A stretch of DNA of 64,000 nucleotides, taken from NCBI GenBank assembly GCA_963281255.1, contig OY725501.1, positions 124,001-188,000 of the forward strand, given 5' to 3'. Position 1 is the first letter of the stretch; each line of letters begins with the position of its first letter. This document shows positions 35,847 to 48,967 of the stretch, piece by piece. This stretch comes from Aphrocallistes beatrix. Lineage: Eukaryota; Porifera; Hexactinellida; Sceptrulophora; Aphrocallistidae. A model generated the notes under the pieces. It saw only the letters and a list, made by a program, of their open reading frames with translations. It was not told the origin of the DNA and ran no database searches. The translations under genes were made by a program, and so were the position numbers.

Positions 35847-38800
35847 CTACAGATGCACAGAGCAGTATTCGTTGAGCAAAGAATAGCAAATTGTATAGCA
35901 TGTCTAAAAAATTAATAAAAATTAAATTTTAAATATTTTATTATAATGAATATCTTAAATGTCTAATCATACCAAATAGGAATGTATTTAGATATTTAAA
36001 ACCCTTGGAAGCATTTGGGATTTTTCTATTTAGAGTGGTAACCCCAAACTTATATGGCTTCCCTATTGAAAATGGCTTAAACCGGAAATGACGCAACACA
36101 TTCCTGTGGCAAGCGTGGGTTAAGGGATGAACCCAATTGAATATGTTAATATACCAGCAAGAAATATACTATAACTCACTAGGTTAGGAACCATATGCAT
36201 TCTCACTCCTCGAAGGTTCTTTACGCTATTGAAGATGTTGATGCTTTTAGTCGCATTAATTTCATCAATAGCGTTATGCACAGTCATCAAAATTCCCGTC
36301 TTAGATACTCCGTCTTCACAGTGGATGATGATAGGTTTGGAGGGTATGTCTTGTTTCTGCTTGATGATCCTACTCAACAAACTCACTGCACTACTGAAAT
36401 CTACAAGAGTAGAATCTTCATTCCATATCGGAGAAATGCAATGAATAAATGAGTGTTCCTTATTCTCTAGAGCATCTCGTACAACAATTTCATTCTTGAT
36501 AAATGCACTAGTTTGACTGGAACTGCTCAATTTGCAAACAAAATTTTCGATTCTCAATTTCTCATCCTTCATTTTCGGCCAATAACGTCCATGCTGCGAT
36601 ATACCCTCGGTGATATTTGCTTTTTCTTCCTTCGTAGTAAGCATTACAACCATACTGGCTTCAGTCTGGTATATCATATGGAGAAAGTCCCTCAACGTAT
36701 CATTAGAAGGATGCATAGTTGCAATAAACTGGTGCTGATTTATCCAACTAGCATTGATGTAGTTGCAGTCATAGCTCGGAGAAGTTAACACAACTCGATA
36801 TTGGTCATATGGAAATAGGTCTTTTTGAGAGTTTTTGCCTGTATTTTCCGGTTTCAATGCCTCTACAACTGAAATTTCATGCATTTCTGTGGAATTGAAA
36901 TTTAACTGCTGAAACTCGTCATGAAAGATGGAGCCTTCTGTAATTCCAGATTCAGTATACCTTTCATAGGTTTGCGAAAATTCCTTCGCTTGGATACTCG
37001 GCGTTTCAAATGGTTTTGTGATGGCATCAGTAGACATCTCCAAAAATATTGATTCTCGTGTCTCTCCAGGATCATAATAATTTGAAATAGTCGTAACTTC
37101 ATAATCCAAACTTAAAGATTTTAATTTTGCTTCTTCGCCTTCATTTGATGTGATAATGGTTTCATCAATAGTCATATAGTTTTCTTCATTATCTTGATCA
37201 TACGGGACAGTTCCATCATGTTCTTTGATGTCAGAAATCTTAGTCAAATTTGCAAATGTTGGATCGACTCCCTCATCAATACATTCTATTTCATAACAAC
37301 TATCCTCAGATTTAAGCCTGAAACTGACACGTTTTTTCTCGGACACGAATTGAGTTTCAGAAATGTTTTTGTTTAAATTTGTACTATCATCAAGTTCATA
37401 AATAGCTGAGTAATGAGAGTCTCTATCTGCAGGTCCACAATACGCATGAGTTTGAGGTGAAGGTGCCCTGTACAATTCTTCATCCAATGTTATCTTTGTT
37501 GGGGATTTGAAAATGTTAGTTGGCACTCCTTTACTGCACTTTTTACCGTTTTTCAATCGCCCTATGTAACAGCAAACGAGTATGAGCGCAAGCATCATAA
37601 TTGTGAGAATTATGATCAAAATGATTACTGGAATGGTAACTACAGCGAGGTTTAAGCTATTTGTCAGTGTTCTGTTGGATGTAGGAAGTATTGTTTGAGT
37701 AGTTTCACTTGGTGTAGAAATTGTGTCAGGTGGAGTGGATGTTGTTAAAATTGCTGAAAGAATATTCATCGAGATTGATGCAGTTATATATGTATTACCT
37801 GTATCCGTTGTTCTGAATAGAGAATAGTTTCCTGCATCCTCTAAACTAAGTACATCAATCGTATATGTGGAACTGGTTACCATCCTGACTGTAGAATTAG
37901 TATATACAATCTTCCAGGTACATTCTTGGAGACTACATGCAAAAATGACATTAGATGTTGGTAATTGGACTTCAATTGGTGCTGGAGTCGGAAAAAAGGG
38001 ATTGTAAACATCGCTGAAAATCCTTTGTAAACCTCCATAAGTAAGAGTAACGTTTGTTGTATCTGCAAAAAATAGTGAAGTCAGTATAGCAACATGGAAT
38101 AATAATACTGATCTCAAAAGAATAAATACCTCTGACAAAAAGCGAAGTTTGTCCGAGAAGCATTGCAGGACTATTACGATAGAAACATGTTAAAGTGTGT
38201 TGACCTGCTCCTAGAACTGAGAATAGTAAACTCAATGGGAAGGGGTTAGTAAATTCAGGATTGAAAATCCGATTTTCTCCTTCCATCACATCCTCTGTTG
38301 TCCAATGTATGAGACTGTCTGATATTGATGCATTAGTATAGTACACTACTGCAGAAGATCCACTTGTGTATGAAAGAGACTGATCCACATCAAATACTTC
38401 GATAACTTAAGATTCAAACATTAAAACCTAAAATCCAATTTATAATAAGTTTCAATAGCAAATATATTACCTATTATATTTAAGGGTAGAACTTGAATTG
38501 TATAAATTGTACTGTCATCCACTTCACAGGTCAAATAGAACAATGTAGAGATACCACTCATATCGATGCCGTAACTGGTTACACCATTATCTGATGTTAG
38601 TAATGTTTTATTCGAGTTTAATTCAGAGTGAGAATACCAATCTACATTGGAGCTAGCATTAGGTCCTACACACAAGACAGTTGTGATACTCTCTGTTATG
38701 AAGAGACTTGATCCATTTGCTTGAGAGTAATGAAAAGGTGTTGTTTCGTTCTTTATAAAAATGCCTAGAAAAACGTCAAAAATAAATTTGTATATACAAG

Positions 38801-41797
38801 TAGTTTGACTGAGAAATAAATAATATTTACATGAGTGGCTTATTTTAAAACTAACCAATGGGATTATAAACGGTGACGTCAAGTTGTATGGTAGGTACTT
38901 CTATTCCATCCCAATTGTACATGTAGAACGTGTACAGTCCGTTATAATGTTGAAGAAAATATGGGTACGTTATAGTGGAACCAGGTAGATAAGTTCCATC
39001 TGGAAGTTTCCATCTTCCGTCTATGTTACTAGTGAGTATAAATCCTTGTTTTAATCCTTGAAAAGAAATCTGATTGGTGTTGGGGTAGATTTGTGAGTAA
39101 TTCTGAATGAATGATGGACTATAATTAACAGTAAGCACAGGTTCTAAACAAATGCACAAAATAAAACAACAAAACATTTTGAAGTCTGCTATACTAAAAT
39201 GACATACCTCGAACTATTAATGAAATAGAGAGTATATCAGTGCTGAAGACTTCACAAACGTAGTTTAAATTTGAACTGGGCAAACTTGACACTAGGATAG
39301 GATTATTAATGGTCGCTATACTACCTACTCTCCATTTATAATTAATGGGATCTATACTGTTATTCATAGGGACACATAGCAGCAAGATGTCTGTTCGATC
39401 GATTCCTATTGTGTAGTTATATGTACGTCCTTCTTCAGCAACTAAAATATATGAATTTGAAAGTTTTTTTCGCAGATTAAGAGGAATAATTCAGAACTTA
39501 AGCTAAGTATGTAATACCTGTAGTCACTGAAAGGTCAAATAGACCAACAGTATAAACTGAGAGCGAACCACTCGTCTTTTGGATTCTGCATTGATAGAAT
39601 CCCTGTTGTGAATTGGAAACAAATACAAAAGTAATTCCTGCATGTCCATTGAAAGGACTGGAGCTAACTGAAGCATTTGTAGACAGGTCGTTGTTCTGAG
39701 AATAAATCCAATTAGTGGAGCTAGAGCTAGGATTGAGAACATCTCCACAAATTAGAATGATACTATCTCGATACAATATTGTGTTGATGGCCAATTCTTT
39801 TAGTCCCCGAACCCCATTGAATAGCTCTCCAAATAGCTCTCCTAAATCTAAAATTTCACTTCAATTAATTTCTTTACAAATTAATCTCAGAAAACTCTAA
39901 ACTTCGAAAAGAACTAACCTGGGTCAAATTGAGCATCGCTGCTCCTTTTGCATATGTAACTGTCCGTTCCGCTAGTACAATCGAAATTATTCCATTCATT
40001 CATTCCTGAAACTTTATTTCTTGCACAGTCATCAGCATTGAGATTATTATTAGGAGCTCCGGATTCCCACATATCATAATTAAACGCCTCTCCGTCAATC
40101 CAATAATAAGTTTCATTGCCCACATTTGCATTAGTTAAACCAATCCAGCAGTCAAGTGCTGAATTGGGTGTCCTCAAGTATAAAAATGTATTTTCACTTT
40201 CAGATGTGATACTAGCTAGATTTCCTCCCCACAATACACAGTTTTCTTGTGCGCCATACCAGGTGTTAGTGTCATAGGGCGTTTGGAATGTCCGATAGCA
40301 GAAACCATCATTTGTGAACTCACATTCTCTGAAGTTCACTAAAAAGTGTATATTAAAAACTTTAATTGTATCATAAATATTTTATTTTGGTCTTTCGTGA
40401 TGCTTCATAATAATAAGAGTAATTAATATAAACACGTAATTAATATACACAGTACTATTTACATTCTAGCCCATATTCCAGAAATTTCTAGGAGCACTCA
40501 AAAATTTCAATTAGACTTTGACCCTACGGTCTCCAATAGCTATGGGTCTGCTTAACTGAGATCTTCCATATTAAAAAGAACAAGTATAAAAGTACAAGCA
40601 TGTATGAACAAACCTGGCCTTTGGCATATCAGACTGTACAAAACTATATTAGCCTGACCCTTCCATCCACCTGTTCTAACTCCATTACTACCTCTCAATG
40701 AGAAAAACTTGGCATTTTGAGCTTCGCTGGTTGGAGTCTGTCCTGGATAATTTCTATACGTGCTCACACTACCGTCCACCCAGATATTAGTCTCATTACC
40801 ACGCATTGTATTCTCAAGACCAATCCAACACTCAGTATCATTAGGCGCTGCTAAGTCGTAGAGTATCTGATCCAACTCTGCTGAGTCAATCGTTGCAAGA
40901 TTTCCTCCGTAGTCTATGCAAAGTAGATGTTGCGCAGTACCTCTAAATGCAGCACCTCCACTAATTGCATGGTAGGTGTATACTGAACCATTGACTGTAA
41001 TTTCGCGCTCTATTTAGAAAAAAATATAAATCAGCAAAGCTTTGTAAAAGTCAATATTTATTTTATTCTCTTATCATAGGGGGTACCATTTTGGTAGGTA
41101 AAGCGGTTCTTCACACATTGACACCAACACCAATTTTAGCACTGTATATGTATCCATCGATAATTTTATGAGAAGGACACTAAAATTCAGTAGACCAATT
41201 TGTATCAAACCGTGAAGATTTGTACTTTTGGTAACGATTATTTGTGCTTGTACTTTCACTCTTTCGTTCAAAAGGTGACAGATTGTTCTAATCAAATAGA
41301 TATAGGTTTAAAATATTTCAGCTGAAGCTTAAAATATCATTGGTAGAGTTTAGTCATAAATCATGATCACTCTCTGATACTGAAATTCAATTTAGAAAAG
41401 GAAAAAAATCTCTATGAAACAAGATTACTGTATATTATCATATGTTCAACAATATTTATAAATAGAGACATAATACAGGTCTTATTTCATTCAGCGAGGA
41501 AATCTTTCTGTGTATAGAAAGATACCCACACAGAATGAAATAAAACTGTATTACGTCTCTATTTATTAAAAATGGTAAAAATATGATAATATACTTCCTC
41601 TGTTGTTAGACCCTTTTATTAATAACAATCGATGCATACAATATCACATCATATTCCTTATTTCAAAAGAAGTATCAAATATGTACTAGTGAATATAACT
41701 ATTTATCATCACTCTTACCTTGTATCACAACCGTCTGGCATAATGAGATGAGCTCATAAAAATAGATAAACAGTAACGAGTACGGATTAACAAACAT
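35847..41797 (-). CDS. R4: two-CTLD, two-cassette Ig receptor with pseudophosphatase
   Basis: Exons: 41797-41719 (signal peptide), 41009-40614 CTLD1, 40338-39919 CTLD2, 39847-39518 A', 39441-39208 B', 39143-38856 C', 38764-38471 A'', 38405-38130 B'', 38062-36180 (C'', membrane span, tail, PTP) and 35903-35847. The sum is 4257 nt with an open frame, giving 1418 residues. The two CTLDs form one alpha-beta pair. The membrane-proximal A''B''C'' cassette is the counterpart of the last cassette of R1 and R2. C'' runs straight into the transmembrane region without a fibronectin III domain. The only PTP domain is the D2 type. Predicted single-pass surface receptor. The other three genes of the same type (R5-R7) lie in tandem behind it in the same orientation. 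Confidence 0.9.
36180..38062 (-). CDS. R4 exon: last Ig module, membrane span, tail, pseudo-PTP
   Basis: Begins with the C'' module (CSLQECTWKIVY, then DAGNYSLFRT), a Ser/Thr/Pro-rich stalk and a hydrophobic span (about 911-939, ending YIGRLKNGKK). The tail has DSHYSAIYEL (Tyr near 990, fits the S/I/V/LxYxxI/V/L ITIM pattern) and ENYMTIDETI (Tyr near 1068). The PTP fold shows FPYDQYRVVL, YINASWI, FIATMHP, PIWNEDS instead of WPD, and HCEDGVSKTG (Cys near 1354, Arg to Lys). Predicted inactive. The donor after VPNL leads to a 57-bp last exon ending SVHL. Confidence 0.9.
41430..41594. mobile_element. Small inverted-repeat element (MITE-like) in R4 intron
   Basis: Outer 13-bp ends are perfect inverted copies (TATATTATCATAT at 41431 and ATATGATAATATA at 41581-41593). 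Longer inner arms also pair: ATAAATAGAGACATAATACA (from about 41457) against TGTATTACGTCTCTATTTAT (to about 41567). The whole ~165 bp folds into a long imperfect hairpin with no coding capacity, as expected of a miniature inverted-repeat transposable element. It sits in the intron after the R4 signal-peptide exon. Confidence 0.75.
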
Positions 41798-42302
41798 TTT
41801 TTTGTAAATTTTCACTTTTTCTGAATGAAGAATATCACAGAAGCATCAATATACTCAATTTCTCCTGAGAATATCGTTTATATGTACTTATGCAAGTATG
41901 CATTGGTGGGAAGGCATATGAAATACGATGCGACCAGTATTCCATGACATACCCAGAATATATATGTTATAGAGGTGTATGCTATGCTGTGATACAAGTA
42001 TATTATATTTCATAGGTGGTGCTATGTATAATGCACTTTAGCTTAGTAACAAAGAACTGGGAAATTAAAATTCCCAGTGATGGAATTTCCGGGGACGAAA
42101 TTTCCATGGACAAGATTCCGCATACGAAGCATCTAAAGGAGCGGCATAAGAAAGTGTTAACTAATAAATAATCATTGCAAAAATACAACAGAATTATAGT
42201 AGACCTAAAATACCATATCATATTCACACTCAAATTCAAAATTACAAGTATCACATTCATAAATTCAAGCTTCTAAGATATATCTCGCACTTTTTTCTTC
42301 TA
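41798..42302. other. Intergenic region between R4 and R5
   Basis: Between the R4 start and the R5 stop. It contains a short block at 42065-42118 with repeated GGAATTTCC and GGACGAAATTTCCATGGAC words, related to the element at 49282-49471 and to the minisatellite beside the retroelement. Otherwise AT-rich with no open frame I can support. Confidence 0.5.
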
Positions 42303-45300
42303 CTACAGATGCACAGAACAATATTCGTTGAGCAAAGAATAACAAGTTGTATAGCATGCCTAAAAGAAAATGTTAACTTAAGTAAGCTAGTTATAATTAA
42401 CTCAATCTGAACGTAAAATATTTAAAAGCTACAGGTAGAATTATATAATATTCTAGTGATAATAATTATGAAAAAATATGTACTCACCAGAGTAGGGACA
42501 GTAAACATTCTTTTTCTGCGGAGATTCTTTACGTTATTGAAAATGTCAATGCTTTTTGTCGCATTCATTTCATCAATAGCGTTATGCACAGTTATTAAAA
42601 TCCCTGTCTTAGATACTCCGTCTTCACAGTGGATAATGATAGGTTTGGAGGGTATGTCTTGTTTCTGCTTGATGATTCTATACAGTAAGCTCACAACACA
42701 ATTAAAATCTATAAGTGTAGAGTCTTCATTCCATACGGGTGAAATAAATTGAGAAAATGCATGCTCTTTATTCTCAAGGGAGTTATTCAAAAGTATTTCA
42801 TTTTTGATGAATGCACTGGTTTCAGTAGAACCTGTCAATTTGTAAATGAAATTTTCACACTCCAACTCTTCATCTGTGTTCTTAGGCCAATAGCACACTC
42901 GACGTGACACTCCTCCGATAATTTGAGCTTTTTCCTTTCTCGTGGTTAGCATTACAACCATGCTGGCTTCAGTCTGGTATATCATATGGAGAAAGTCCCT
43001 CAACGTAGCCTTAGAAGGGTTCATAGTTGCAATAAACTGGTGCATATTTATCCAACTAGCATTGATGTAGTTGCAGTCATAGCTCGGAGATATCAGCACA
43101 ACTCTACTTTCATCGTATGGGAACACATCTTTATGTGTGTTTTTTATCTTATTTTCTGGTTTTAAGGCCTCCACAAAGGATATTTCAGACATCCTCCTAC
43201 ATTCTAAGTTCAACTGCTGAAATTCAACATGAAAGATAGATTCTTTTGCAAGTCCAGATTTAACATAATTTGCATATGTTTTCAGAAACTCTTTCGCTGG
43301 AATAATTGTTGTCGCGATTTGATTTTTATTAATAACAGGCTGCATCTGCGTGTAATAGGGGGGAAATAGCAGTTTCTGCTGGATATTCTGTCTCATTAAG
43401 ACCTGAATATACGTAATCCGGACCTAAGTTAATCCCATCGCCCAAATTTGTTGCTTCGTCTCCTTCAAGTGGTACTAAAGCACTTTCATCTATTACCATG
43501 TAGTTCATATCGTTTTCTGCAATGTTAGTAGATTCTATGGTTTCGTATTTAGGAGCCGATCCTCCTTGAACAGTTTGCAATTCATTATTATTTCCATTTT
43601 GTACCCTAGATTGTTCAACACAAAGATGGACCTTTGGTATCAAATGAGTTTCATCGATGTTTGTATTAGAAAAAGTGTTGCTTAATCCAGATACAGGCTG
43701 ATAAAGAGGATTTATAATGTTTGAAGAATCCAAACCAGTATTTACATAATTTGGAGTTGGGGTGTATGAGTTTACTCTTAAAGGTGTCTTAGATGGAGAT
43801 CCTTTTTCATTTTTAGAAGAACTTTTGAGTCTCTTCATGTAAAACAGTATAAGGATGACCAACACGACTATAATAATTATAAGGGCTATGATTACAATAA
43901 TTATTGGGACTGCTATTATTATAGGATTGAAACTTTCATTTAGTGTTTCGCTGGTTGCGGGAGACATTGTCTGTGTGGTAGTTGGTGGAGGAGCGGGGAG
44001 AACATTTATCAAGATCAGAGCAGTAGTGTACTCATTACCTGTCAATGTAGTTCTGAATAGCGAATATGTACCTGCATCGTCTGAATTTAGTATATCAATT
44101 ATATATGTGGCACTATATATCGTTCTAACTGTAGAATTAGAATATACAATCCTCCATATGCATTCTTGAAGACTACATGTGAACATGACATTAGAAGTTG
44201 GTAGTTGAATATTGATTGGTACTGGAGAAGGGAAAGAAGGATTATTTGCATCACTGAAAATTGTTTGTGAACCATCATAAGTAAGAGTGACTGTTGCAGT
44301 ATCTAGAAAATTTATGGACTATCAACATAACAAAAATACCTTAAACACTAAGATTCGGAATAAGTACCTCTAACAGAAATATCAGTTTGTCCTAACACCA
44401 TTGCAGGACTATTACGATAGAAACATGTCAAAGTGTGTTGGCCTGCTCCTACAGTTGAGAATAGTAAACTCATTGGAAAGGGGTTTGTAAATTCAGGATT
44501 GAATATTCGATTATCTTCTTCCATCACATTATCTGTTGTCCAATGTATGAGACTGTCTGGAATTGATGCATTAGTATAGTACAGAACTGCAGAAGATCCA
44601 CTTGTGTACGAAACAGTCTCATCAAAATTGAAGACTTGAACTAACAAAATTTTGTACTTAAAGCAAATTGTGCTTCAGAAGAAATCATTCATAAACACTC
44701 ACCTATTGAATCTCTGCGAGCAACAAAGATTGTATAAGTTTCACTCTCATCTACTTCACAAGTGAGATAAATCGGTGTAGAAACATCGCTAATGTCGATA
44801 TTATAACTGGATACCCCTGTAGTACTTGTTGTTAGTCGAGTTCTATTTGAATTTAGCTCAGAGTGAGTATACCACTCTACAATGGTGAAATCAGTAGCTC
44901 CTACACACAATACTATTGTGATCATCTCTGTTACGAAGAGACTTGATCCATTTGCTAGAGAATCTGACATAGATGTAGCATCATTTGCAATGATGCTGCC
45001 TACAAAAATGTAAATAGTGTAAAGGCCATTTAATTACAAGTAGATTTGCGGCTTTTAACTTCTTCACAAATATTTCAGCAAAAGACGTGTAGAATCGACA
45101 AATTGAGCTCATTTTTGTGTGAATATGTAGTATATGATAAGTATTCCAAATTCTATGATAAATTACCGATAAAGTTATGAGCAGTGATGTTTATTTGGAA
45201 AGCAGGAACTTCAATTCCATCCCAGTTGTAGAAATAGAACGTATACAGTCCTGTATATTGTTGTAAGAGATATGGATGTGTTACTGAGGAACTTGCTCGA

Positions 45301-48300
45301 TAAGTTCCACCCGGAAGTTTCCATCTTCCTTCTATGTTACTGGAAAGGGTAAAGTTTTGTATGAATCTTTGATTTGAGAATTGGATAATGGTTGGATAGA
45401 CTTGTGAATAAGTCTGAATATCTGATGGATTGAAAGTGACTGTTACCCTAGGTTCTAGAAATGGAGACATACAATAAATAAACATCTTAAAGTTTTAGAA
45501 GTTGAAATGACATACCTCGAACTATTAATGAAACAGATAATATATCAGTGCCAAAGACTTCACAAACATAGTTTAAGTTCGAACTGGGTAAACTTGATAC
45601 TAGGATGGGATTATTCTTGGTTGTAGTACTAGTTACTCTCCATCTATAATGAATGGGGTCTATACTGTTATTCATAGGGACACATAGTAGCAAGATGTCT
45701 GTTCGATCAATCCCTATTGTGTAGTTATATGTTCGTCCTTCTTCAGTAACTAAAATATGTATTATTCAATGAATCTGAAATTTGAAATGCAAGATTTAAT
45801 ATTTTTCCATTTGTGGCAATACCTGTCGTTACTGAAAGGTCAAACACTCCCAAAGTATAGACCGACATAGTTCTATTCTGTTTCTGGATTCTACACTGAT
45901 AGAATCCTTGTTGAGAATTGAGAACTGATATATATCTAATCCCTAGTTGAGAATTAAAGTTATCAGAGTCAACTGTAGCATTCGTCGATAGGTCGTTGTT
46001 CTGAGAGTAAATCCAATTGGTGGAGCTAGAATTAGGGTTGATGACATCTCCACAAATTAGCGTGATATTCCGATACAATAATATGTTGATTTCCAGCTCT
46101 TTATATCCCAAATTATTATTGATGAGCTCTCCAAATAACTCTCCCAAATCTAAAATATTTAAGGTGTTTTAATGTGAAGTATATTTAGATATACGTACTA
46201 CGTATCAAAACGTAGAACAAGATATTGTATACTTTATTTAATGATACAGAATTAAAATACAAACCTGGATTGAATCGGGCATTGCTACTCCTCTTGCATA
46301 AGTAGATATCCGTCAGACTGCTGCAATTGTAATTATTCCATTCATTCATTCCAGTGACTTTATTTCTTGCACAGTCATCAGTATTTGCAATGTTATTAGG
46401 AGCTCCACTAGCCCACATATCATAACTGAACATTTCCCCATCAATCCAATAATAAGCTCCATTATTCGTATTTGTATTGATTAATCCGATCCAGCAGTCA
46501 TCAGCTATATAAGGTGTCCTCAAGAACAGCAATGTATTTTCATCTTCAGATGTGATACTAGCTAGATTACCTCCCCACATTACACAGTTTGATTGAGCAT
46601 CAAACCAGTTGATAGGATTGTCTAATATGAATGTTCCATAGCAGAAACCATCATTTGTGAACTGACACTCTCTGATGTTGACTAAAATTTAGAAATATTT
46701 AGATAAATATTAAATATTTTTAAACTTTCAAAGATATAGGATTCTAAGTGAATTTTAAAAACTTATCTCTAATAGTACATTATAGGTAGCTTCTTCGATA
46801 TTATGAGATCAATTGAGCAAGTTATCTACCAAGACATACCTAGCCTCTCGCAATAAAAGCAAGATAGAGTTTCTGCCATGTTTAGAGCATTCCATCCTCC
46901 ATCACTACTTCCATTCATAGATCTCAGAGAATAGTATTTATCTATTGATGTGATGGTAGGAGTCTGTCCTGGATAGTTCCTATATGAACTATCACTACCA
47001 TCTACCCAGATAATACTTTCACTACCACTAGTTGATATTTCCAGACCAATCCAACACTGAGTATCATTGCCAGCTGCTATACTGTACAGTGTCCCATCCT
47101 CTGCTGCTGATTCTATGCTAGCAAGACTTCCTCCCCAACCTATGCACTCCTGTAGAGCTGTGTTCCAGGTCACTCCAGGCCATGATGCATAGAAGTATCC
47201 AAACATTGAATTACCGTAATGAACTTCATAACTTAATCCTGTTATATAAAATAGAGTTTTAATATTACAGTTTTCTTCCCCTTTTCCAATACAGTTACAA
47301 TCATGTTATCCCAGAATTTCGTCGCGATACCAAGTAGGTATAGTTCACCAGCACAGTGGAACTTATTTGAACAAACTACGCTAAACTTACTCACTTGATT
47401 ATATTTGCCCTTGTGAGATGTCATAATTGTAACTGCATTAGAAAGGCGGAGGCAAATTTCTACCTACGTTTCCATAGTTTAGTAAATGCAAGGAATGACA
47501 AATGCTCTAAAAAGGTGTGTACCATTGTTCGGTTTTATTAGCACCTTCACCAGGTCAGATACTTATAACACTGACAATCAGCCACCCAGGGGCAAGCAAG
47601 CATTATAACATTATTCGCTTGTACATGCTTAATTGATACTTAAGTTAGAGAAACTAGTATGGGTTTTTAACATACTTGGACTCAATACTGTTGTCTGAAT
47701 CCTTTGACAGAGATAGCACTTGAGAAATTCAGTATTGCAATCAGCATTGTCCCAGAGCCCATTAATTCCTTCCGTATTCCACTCCACACAGTTGGGAGGT
47801 GATGTTGTTGCATATTCAGGTCTCCATGTGGTAAAGTTAAAAGCAGTTCCATCATTCCAGACTAGGTTTCCATTTACAGTCATATACATTCCTGCCCAGC
47901 AATTAAATGCGTTTATTGGTTTTCTCCTGAAAAGGAAAAGATTCTCTTCTGCAGAAGTAATGCTAATCAGGTTACCGTCCCACTCAACACAGCTTGAATT
48001 TGCACCGTACCAATTGATTGTAGTATCCATCTGATATGTTCTATAGCAGGTACTATTTACCACAAAATCACATCCTCTTGAGTTAGCTAGACCATATGAT
48101 ATATTATTAGATACATTAAATTTATGATACATATATTGCGATTGAATTCTATAAATGGAAACATTGGTGTGGGAATCCGATGGTAAAATATACTGTCAAA
48201 ACGACTAGTACAGTCGAAATCAATTGATTACACTTTCTAGGCGACAAAAGAAAAACGATAGACAAATAAATCCGAAACCTGATTTCTATTGTATATACAT

Positions 48301-48967
48301 TATGACTTCTTAGAAATGGAGGAAATTTAATGGCTAAGAAGAGTGTATACTGAAAAAGATAGTCATGCCCTCATATTTTAGTATCGCACTCACCAATTTC
48401 CCACATAAATAACAATTAGAGTTTTCATTTCTATCGGCATCAGTCCATCCTTCTCCTGTGGAGTAGCCATTATTTGGTCTAAACTTGGCGAATCGCGAAT
48501 CGAATGGATCTGCACTTGAAGAGAACTTCCTGTACATACTGTCACTGCCATCTTCCCAGATGTATCCATGTGGACCAGGGATAAAATTTGGATTTGGATG
48601 CATATCCAGACCAATCCAGCATTGAAAATGAGTGGCATTAGTTAAGCTGAATACATGAGTGTCTTCTTCTAATGATTTGATCGTTGCAAGATGTCCTCCC
48701 CAACTTACACAGCCAATTCTACCACTATCACGATCAAAAGCATTAGTTGAGTGACTAAATATCGCGAATATTGTACCATTGTATACTAATTCACGATCTG
48801 GATCTAAATAAGAATTTACAATATGATATTTAACAGTAATATAATATATATTCCAGTATTAGTAATTATTGTCGACCTAATAACCTACCTATAGCCCCAA
48901 TATGATATATTGATTGGAGTATACATGTACAAATAAATAATAGTAAATACAAACCAACAATCATCAT
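42303..48967 (-). CDS. R5: four-CTLD Ig receptor with pseudophosphatase, frame lesions
   Basis: Exons: 48967-48889 (signal peptide MMIVGLYLLLFIC), 48803-48394 CTLD alpha, 48086-47676 CTLD beta, 47238-46840 CTLD alpha', 46681-46265 CTLD beta'', 46149-45823 A', 45749-45516 B', 45454-45167 C', 44999-44703 A'', 44640-44368 B'', 44302-42488 (C'', membrane span, tail, PTP) and 42359-42303. The layout is that of R6 with two CTLD exons missing. Two problems: the big cytoplasmic exon is 1815 nt, one more than the frame allows, with a six-base homopolymer at the shift; and the first CTLD exon is 410 nt up to its best donor, so it needs a weak donor 4 bp further on. It may be a young pseudogene, a truncated receptor, or intact with assembly errors. 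Confidence 0.78.
42488..44302 (-). CDS. R5 exon: C'', membrane span, tail, pseudo-PTP with +1 shift
   Basis: C'' (CSLQECIWRIVY), membrane span followed by YMKRLKSSSK, and a tail with PNYVNTGL and NYMVIDESALVPL. After YPAETAIS the frame runs to a stop 30 nt later. The downstream PTP part (ATTIIPAKEF onward, with HCEDGVSKTG) continues in another frame. Alignment by eye with R6 places one extra base in or near the C6 run (plus-strand GGGGGG at 43358-43363). As written, the product would be a membrane protein with a short tail and no PTP domain. Confidence 0.85.

Noticed and set aside
36120..36179. C-terminal extension of the R4 PTP frame
   Set aside because: This is intron read-through after the donor at 36180; a proper last exon exists at 35903-35847.
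47242..47424. Minus-strand frame of 60 residues between R5 CTLD exons
   Set aside because: It is intron sequence, starts inside the CTLD alpha' acceptor region and has no family similarity.
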